A stretch of DNA of 20,179 nucleotides, from contig CAJUCN010000005.1 of the NCBI GenBank assembly GCA_910585005.1, positions 1 to 20,179 of the forward strand. The letters run 5' to 3'. Positions 14,931-20,179 of this stretch are shown piece after piece. The notes below the pieces were generated by a model that was not told where the DNA came from, made no database searches, and saw nothing but the letters and a program-made list of their open reading frames with translations. The position numbers were made by a program, and so were the translations under genes. This DNA is from an uncultured Lachnospiraceae bacterium (GTDB lineage Bacteria; Bacillota; Clostridia; Lachnospirales; Lachnospiraceae). The number at the start of each line of letters is the position of its first letter. Within the stretch, counting starts at the first letter, position 1.

Positions 14931-15177
14931 ATATGCTTAAAAAGCAAAGAAATGCAAGATGGGATTTTTGTGCAACTTTTAATAAAAACTTTATTTTTTT
15001 TAGAGATTTAGAGGATGTTTTTGGTTAATACTACAAAAATTAATTTTTCATTAATCCTATATTGTATCTCTAGTACATTTGTACTAGAATAGATTATGAA
15101 GAAAAATAGGAAAATTATGTCTTAATCTTATAGAACAGTAGTTTAAAATTAGTTTTGTGAGTTAAAGGGGTAAGATT
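14931..15177. other. Leader and promoter region of the adhesin gene
   Basis: This is very AT-rich non-coding sequence. It contains the promoter and palindrome given separately and a leader of about 80 bases. A ribosome binding site AAAGGGG lies about seven bases before the adhesin ATG. Nothing else was recognised. Confidence 0.6.
15062..15090 (+). promoter_or_regulatory. Promoter of the adhesin gene overlapped by a 20-base palindromic operator
   Basis: -35 TTGTAT (15062-15067) and -10 TAGAAT (15085-15090) have a 17-base spacer. The palindrome TCTAGTACA-TT-TGTACTAGA (15069-15088) fills the spacer and covers most of the -10 box, a classic repressor position. Its core TACATTTGTA fits the TACAnnTGTA pattern known for CopY/BlaI/MecI-family repressors. 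The match to that family is inference. Confidence 0.7.
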
Positions 15178-18100
15178 ATGAAAAATCTAAAAAGAAGCAC
15201 AAAAATCCAATTGTTTAAGGCGGCGGCATGTATTTTGGTAGTAGCGGTTTTGGTCATCAATACCGTTTTACTGTATGCCAGCAATGATGGTGAGCCGGAG
15301 GACTCATCCTCATCACCGGAGATTACGGAAACATCAGATTCGGAATCGCTTGAAGAAACGGAAGAATCGGAAGAACCGGAAGAAACTGAGCAGGAGCCTG
15401 AATTTGAAGAAGAAGCGGAACCAGAACCGGAACCAGCACAGCCTCCGACGTTCCTGCCTCCGGAGGATCCTTCATCTGAAAATGAAGATACGCCTGGGCC
15501 GATTGAAGATCCGGCGGAATCGCCATCGGATGTTACGTCAGAATTACCGTCAGACGCTACGCCGGATTCGTCTCCAGTAGAGACGCTGGATCCTTCTTTG
15601 GCAGAGACGCAAAGCCCATCGCCAGCGGAAACGCCAAGTGTTTTGCCAACACAGACCCCTGGTACGGAAATAGAAGTTGATGCATCTATTAACAGTGCGC
15701 CGAATGGGATTGACGGGGCTGGGCTGGATAAGATTATTGTTGCATTAAATACAAGCCGGTTAGACGAACAAGACACGTTTGATGTGGTATTGACCACGGA
15801 AGCAGAAGGGGTTTCGTCTGATAACGATCTAACACATAGTGGGGACAGTTATACAGTAAGTGGAATTGAGAATAATGCAGGAGAATTAACTTTCTCCAAT
15901 TTGGAAGGTAAAGAGTTTCGTCTGCATGCAGAAGGGGAAAGCGCTGACTTTACTTATACGGCAGGCGCAGTAGAGGGAACAACAGGTAAAGTGTCCGTTG
16001 CTGCCAAATCAGAAAAAGAAGAAGAAAAGCCAGAGGAAGGGGAAGAGGTTATTGGCGACATTTGTATAAACGATGACGCTTCATTTTCCGTGTCTGTAAA
16101 GAATCATGAGAGTGGTACAACAACGTCGCGTGATAAAGAATTTTGGTTTAAATTAGAGTTTGATTACAAAAAGGGCCATATACCTAGCCAGTCAAACCGG
16201 GTGGCATATTTTGAGCTGCCTAGTTATCTGACGGATTTGACGTCATCAGAAGGTAATGTATCGGGCAGCATGGTAGACAAAGAAACAGGTAGTGTGATCG
16301 GGACTTATGAGATTTCTGGTGGCCGTATTACGTTTACCTACACAGATGATGCGTGGCTGCAAAATCATAATAATGAGATGCATGGTTATTTTGAATTCAA
16401 AGCAAAGATAGATACGACTTATTCGGAGAATAAGGATAGTGTCACGATAACTTTTGGCAAAAATGATGATCCGATAGAGATTGTTTTTGAAACTGGTAAA
16501 GTTGATGCATGGAAAAATTATGAGATAAATCATGACGGGACAATTGATTTTGAAATTACTTTTGTGGTGAAAGACAAGGATGCTGAGAATGTTACTTTGA
16601 CAGATACGTTAGGCAGCAATCTTGAGTTTGTGCCGGGCAGCTTTGAACTGGATGGCGAAAAGATCAGTGATCTTGTAAGCGGGAAAGCAACGGATCTTGG
16701 CACATTGTCGGTGGGGACGCATAAACTTACATACCAGGCAAAAGTAGTTGATACGAAGAATCTGGATCCGACTTCCAACACCATAAAATGGGATTGGGAA
16801 GGAAACGGAAACGGTGATCACGAAAAGAAAACAGATATTTATTTTGGAAGTGAAAGCGTATATAAAAAAGGCTGGGTAGAAGGCGACCGTATTAAATGGC
16901 AGATTATTGTGACGCCTAGTTACAATACGTCAGTGGAAGGAACAACGATTACGGATGTTCTTGGTGAAGGTTTAGAGTATGAAGGCAGCTATGAAATTTA
17001 TGAATGTGACCAATGGGGTAACTATCCTTACGGTGCGTCACCGTATGATTCCGGAACGTTAAATACTTCAGGGAAGAATTTTGAGTATACGTTTGACGGC
17101 ACAGGTTATAAGACAGGGGTAAGTTATGTTTTCAATTATTATACCAAGGTAATTAACCCCAATAAGAATGGGATTTATCAAAACAGCGTTAACGGAAAAG
17201 ACCCAACGGAAGTAACCTATCATCCCCAGCCTACCAAAGAGTATGATTTGGTGAGCAAAAAAGGGGAATCCCATAAGGTGTCAGAAGGAAAAGCAAGAGT
17301 TACCTGGACGATCACAGTTGATCCTTCTAAATATGATGGAGATGGGAAATTTACAGGGCTTACCTTAACGGATACCAACCAGGCTACTTGGTGCGGTTTT
17401 AAATTTGATAGAGAATCTCTTTCTGTTACATCGGGTGGAAAGAAGATGGAAGAACCATCTGATTATACGGTTGAGAAGTGGGCGGAGGATTCCTTTGTCA
17501 TTCGTTTTCATGGTGAATTTACCAAAGACAGCCCGCAGATCTTGGTTACATATGATGCAATATCTACAGAAGAAAGCGCTTTTAATGCATATGTAGATAA
17601 TAAAGTCCGTTCAGATTATACGATAAATGGAGAAGAGGTTTTTGAGGAAGATTATGACAAGGTAAAAGTAGAGACAGATGTTACAGGCAACATACCGTTT
17701 ACCAAGGAAGGGTCAATGAATGGTATGGAAGCTGAATGGATGATTCGCGCCAATTATACGCGGGATGATTGGAATGAATTTGGAAAGGTAGAGCTAAAAC
17801 AAGGCGTAGAATACCAGATAGTGGATACGCTGCCAGACGGGATGGATTATATTGAAAATTCAGCGTCGTATGAATTTTTATGGAACAGAAATTCTAAGAA
17901 AGATGGAGTGGAAGCCTCTTTTGTACAGAGTGGAAGGCAGATTATTTTTACATTTAAGATTCCGGAAAATGTGTGGGCGAATCAATTTTTCGTTGAATTA
18001 AAATACAGGACGGCAGTTACCAATCTTTCAGAGGCATCGACTGATAATGGAATCTATCAGTTTACGAATAATGCCCAGCTTATGCAGGATGGGGATACCA

Positions 18101-20179
18101 TTGGGACTGCAGAGGCAACGGTTACTTACACCAAGAAAGTTTTGGATAAAGCAGGTGTGCTTGCCAATAAGGGAGAAGCAATCAATAGGATCAATTATTC
18201 CATAGTTGTGAATTATGACGGTGCAGATTTGGTATCTGGCGATTATTTAACATTAGTGGATACCCTTGATCCCAATACAGCGTTGGATTTGGAGTCTGTA
18301 CGGGTCACAGACTATAATACAGGTGAGACAATCGGTGGTTGTACGATTTCCTACAATTCTCAAGGACAGTTAGTGATAGAGATTCCTGACGGACGTGCAA
18401 TAAAAGTTACCTATGGTGTAATAGTTACAGGTGAACTTGGAAAAGAGGTAACAGTAAGTAATACTGCAGAACTCAGGGGTGTTGACGGCGGCAGTGCGAC
18501 AACAGAAAATACCATCAAGATTGAAAGTATAAGCGCCGGATCTTCCGGAAAGGGCGGAAGTATTACGATCAAGAAAATTGACAGTGGTTCTATCACCACA
18601 GTACTTCCGGGTGTGACATTTGATCTATATAGTGTGGATATTGATAAAGAAACTCATATTGCCACAGGAACTACTAATGAAAAAGGGATGATTATCTTTG
18701 ACAAGGAAGTCAATGGAAACAGCCTGTTATTAAATCACTTGTACTACTTTGTGGAAACGAAGACTGCAGAAGGCTATGAACTGGATAGTACAAAGCATTA
18801 TTTTATCTTGCAGGGGGATCGGACTGAGGAATATGAAGCAGCCTGCCAGTTGTTTGAGCAGATAAACGACAGCAACAAGGGACAGCTAGAAACCTATAAT
18901 GGCGGAAACACCGTCACAGTTTCTAATGTAGTAAAAAATGTAGAACTGAGTGGAATTAAGAAATGGGATGACAATAAAAACCAAGATAAGATAAGACCGG
19001 ATAAGATCACGATCAAACTGTTTGCAAACGGTGTGGAGATCAAAAGCCTGGAAGTAAGCGGTGAAGGCGACGAGTGGGCATGGAGTTTTGGCAGACTTCC
19101 TATGTATGAAGGTGCGAATAAAATTGAATATACCGTTCAGGAAGATGGTGTGCCAGAAGGATATCATTCTGTGATTACAGGCGATGGGAAAAATGGATTT
19201 GTAATTGTCAATTCTCATGAACCGGAAAAAACAGAGATCAGCGGAACCAAGAAATGGGAAGACGACGGGAACCGTGACGGAAAGAGGCCGGAAAGCATTA
19301 CCGTGAAGCTGTTAAAAGACGGGGCGGACACAGGAATCAGCGCGACGGCCAGCGCGCCAGGCTGGAACTGGAGTTTTACAGGCTTGGCGAAGTATGAAGG
19401 AGGAGAGCTGGTAAACTACGGCGTGGAAGAAGGGGAAGTAGCCGGATACACGTCAACAGTTGAGAAGAAAGAAGACGGAACCTATACGATCACCAACAGC
19501 CACGAGACAGAAAAGACCAGCGTGAGCGTGCGTAAGGAATGGGATGACGCAAAGGACCAGGACGGGAAGAGGCCGGAGAGCGTGACCGTGCACCTTACCA
19601 AGAATGGAAAAGAAGTGGAAACCGTGGTGCTGGATGGGGAGAATGGCTGGCAGCATACATGGAATGGCCTGGAAAAATATGAAGAGGGCATAGAGATCAC
19701 TTATGGTGTGACGGAGGATGCGGTAAAGGATTACTCAACCAGCATCAGCGGGAACATGGAGTCCGGATATGTGGTGACGAACAGCTACACACCTGGTGAG
19801 ACCAGCGTAAGCGTAGAGAAGATCTGGTTAGACAGTGAGAACCAGGATGGAAAGAGGCCGGAGAGCATCCAGGTACAGCTTAAGGCGGACAGCGTGAAGA
19901 GAGGCGAAACCGTGACGCTGGATGCAGCGGGCGGCTGGAAACACACCTGGGAGAACCTGCCGGAGAAGAGCGGCGGGAAGACCATCAGCTATACGGTGGA
20001 AGAAGTGAGCGTGCCGGAAGGATACGAAGTAAGCTACAGCGGCCAGGGGACGTCAAAGATCACGATCACCAACAGCCATGAGGCGGAGAAGACGGAGATC
20101 AGCGGAACCAAGAAATGGGAAGATGACGGGAACCGTGACGGAAAGAGGCCGGAAAGCATTACCGTGAAGCTGTTAAAAG
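15178..20179 (+). CDS. Large secreted multidomain surface adhesin with Cna-B repeats, 3'-truncated by window edge
   Basis: The frame is open from the ATG at 15178 to the window end (1667 codons and one base, no stop). Residues 1-36 are a signal peptide: basic start, then a hydrophobic core 'ACILVVAVLVINTVLLYAS'. Residues about 36-161 are an acidic Pro/Ser/Thr/Glu-rich stalk. Residues about 302-441 resemble the Cna/SdrG adhesin fold (FELPSYLTDL, GSVIGTYEISG). Five D2-like modules follow (about 442-1108), marked by 'LTDTLG', 'ITDVLGEGLEY', 'LTLTDTN', 'IVDTLPDGMDY' and 'LVDTLDPN'. Next come a SpaA-like domain (1125-1251; PGVTFDLYSVD, ETKTAEGYELD) and Cna-B repeats. The repeats carry the usual Lys (KKW), Glu (YxVEE) and Asn (TNSHE) for isopeptide bonds. 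A sortase motif would be expected beyond the window. The ligand is unknown. Confidence 0.93.
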   Translation, partial: MKNLKRSTKIQLFKAAACILVVAVLVINTVLLYASNDGEPEDSSSSPEITETSDSESLEETEESEEPEETEQEPEFEEEAEPEPEPAQPPTFLPPEDPSSENEDTPGPIEDPAESPSDVTSELPSDATPDSSPVETLDPSLAETQSPSPAETPSVLPTQTPGTEIEVDASINSAPNGIDGAGLDKIIVALNTSRLDEQDTFDVVLTTEAEGVSSDNDLTHSGDSYTVSGIENNAGELTFSNLEGKEFRLHAEGESADFTYTAGAVEGTTGKVSVAAKSEKEEEKPEEGEEVIGDICINDDASFSVSVKNHESGTTTSRDKEFWFKLEFDYKKGHIPSQSNRVAYFELPSYLTDLTSSEGNVSGSMVDKETGSVIGTYEISGGRITFTYTDDAWLQNHNNEMHGYFEFKAKIDTTYSENKDSVTITFGKNDDPIEIVFETGKVDAWKNYEINHDGTIDFEITFVVKDKDAENVTLTDTLGSNLEFVPGSFELDGEKISDLVSGKATDLGTLSVGTHKLTYQAKVVDTKNLDPTSNTIKWDWEGNGNGDHEKKTDIYFGSESVYKKGWVEGDRIKWQIIVTPSYNTSVEGTTITDVLGEGLEYEGSYEIYECDQWGNYPYGASPYDSGTLNTSGKNFEYTFDGTGYKTGVSYVFNYYTKVINPNKNGIYQNSVNGKDPTEVTYHPQPTKEYDLVSKKGESHKVSEGKARVTWTITVDPSKYDGDGKFTGLTLTDTNQATWCGFKFDRESLSVTSGGKKMEEPSDYTVEKWAEDSFVIRFHGEFTKDSPQILVTYDAISTEESAFNAYVDNKVRSDYTINGEEVFEEDYDKVKVETDVTGNIPFTKEGSMNGMEAEWMIRANYTRDDWNEFGKVELKQGVEYQIVDTLPDGMDYIENSASYEFLWNRNSKKDGVEASFVQSGRQIIFTFKIPENVWANQFFVELKYRTAVTNLSEASTDNGIYQFTNNAQLMQDGDTIGTAEATVTYTKKVLDKAGVLANKGEAINRINYSIVVNYDGADLVSGDYLTLVDTLDPNTALDLESVRVTDYNTGETIGGCTISYNSQGQLVIEIPDGRAIKVTYGVIVTGELGKEVTVSNTAELRGVDGGSATTENTIKIESISAGSSGKGGSITIKKIDSGSITTVLPGVTFDLYSVDIDKETHIATGTTNEKGMIIFDKEVNGNSLLLNHLYYFVETKTAEGYELDSTKHYFILQGDRTEEYEAACQLFEQINDSNKGQLETYNGGNTVTVSNVVKNVELSGIKKWDDNKNQDKIRPDKITIKLFANGVEIKSLEVSGEGDEWAWSFGRLPMYEGANKIEYTVQEDGVPEGYHSVITGDGKNGFVIVNSHEPEKTEISGTKKWEDDGNRDGKRPESITVKLLKDGADTGISATASAPGWNWSFTGLAKYEGGELVNYGVEEGEVAGYTSTVEKKEDGTYTITNSHETEKTSVSVRKEWDDAKDQDGKRPESVTVHLTKNGKEVETVVLDGENGWQHTWNGLEKYEEGIEITYGVTEDAVKDYSTSISGNMESGYVVTNSYTPGETSVSVEKIWLDSENQDGKRPESIQVQLKADSVKRGETVTLDAAGGWKHTWENLPEKSGGKTISYTVEEVSVPEGYEVSYSGQGTSKITITNSHEAEKTEISGTKKWEDDGNRDGKRPESITVKLLK
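18946..20179 (+). repeat. Tandem Cna-B repeats of about 95 codons (four and a partial fifth)
   Basis: Units begin near 18946, 19231, 19516, 19801 and 20092, each with a KxW(D/E/L)D start, a 'QDGKRPES' or 'RDGKRPES' motif, a 'WxWxF' or 'HTWxxL' centre and a 'TNSHE'-type end. Spacing is 285, 285 and 291 bases for the later units. The first unit is the most diverged. The 85 bases at 19234-19318 and 20095-20179 differ at a single position (C at 19263, T at 20124). Confidence 0.9.

Noticed and set aside
15275..15580. A plus-strand frame encoding an Arg/Lys-rich protein
   Set aside because: It is a frame-shifted reading of the stalk's GAA-rich codons inside the adhesin gene, with no start signals.
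15162..15797. A 211-codon minus-strand frame rich in Ser, Gly, Asp and Val opposite the adhesin N-terminus
   Set aside because: It is the antisense shadow of the acidic Pro/Ser/Thr/Glu stalk, with no ribosome binding site or family motif. The plus-strand adhesin frame has a signal peptide, promoter and continuity for 5 kb.
18946..20179. Repeat array considered as CRISPR or other non-coding repeat
   Set aside because: The repeats are about 285 bases, in frame, and encode Cna-B domains with conserved residues.
1..20179. tRNA, rRNA and riboswitch candidates
   Set aside because: No cloverleaf, rRNA segment or known riboswitch core was recognised by eye in the intergenic regions. A covariance-model search would be decisive.

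Overview
The window looks like a low-to-moderate GC Clostridia chromosome, most likely Lachnospiraceae. The evidence is AGGAGG-type ribosome binding sites throughout, a clustered gapA-pgk-tpiA glycolytic block, a cysteine desulfurase-IscU-MnmA operon, a SpoVB-like flippase, a Tn916/Tn1549-type integrase and a large Cna-B surface adhesin. Family names rest on motifs read by eye; no database search was possible.

Left arm (1-3464): an accessory region. It opens with the C-terminal two thirds of a tyrosine integrase, closed by a terminator. A clear promoter then drives four tightly packed, visibly AT-richer genes: a small XRE-type HTH protein, a single-HKD phospholipase D-like protein, a three-segment membrane protein and an unrecognised soluble protein. 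This is the best candidate for an undescribed system, possibly a mobile-element cargo or defence module, although nothing in the sequence proves a function. A gene-free stretch with several inverted repeats follows.

Middle (3465-11556): a low-molecular-weight protein tyrosine phosphatase converges on an NAD-dependent epimerase-like gene. That gene diverges from a right-handed beta-helix (pectate-lyase-3-like) protein that lacks a signal peptide. A SpoVB-like membrane flippase lies on the minus strand. Divergent from it, a near-consensus promoter starts the operon nifS/iscS-like, iscU-like, mnmA, which supplies sulfur for Fe-S assembly and for 2-thiouridine in tRNA. A histidinol-phosphatase-type PHP gene converges on mnmA, and its intrinsic terminator lies inside the mnmA coding sequence.

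Glycolysis (11722-14843): gapA, pgk and tpiA, all on the plus strand, cover the triose part of glycolysis. A strong terminator separates gapA from pgk-tpiA, so gapA can be transcribed in excess.

Right end (15178-20179): one open reading frame runs without a stop to the end of the window (1667 codons visible). It encodes a secreted multidomain adhesin: signal peptide, acidic Pro/Ser/Thr-rich stalk, an adhesin-like domain, about five D2-like modules, a SpaA-like domain and then Cna-B repeats of about 95 residues. A palindrome with 9-bp arms overlaps its promoter, suggesting repressor-controlled surface display.
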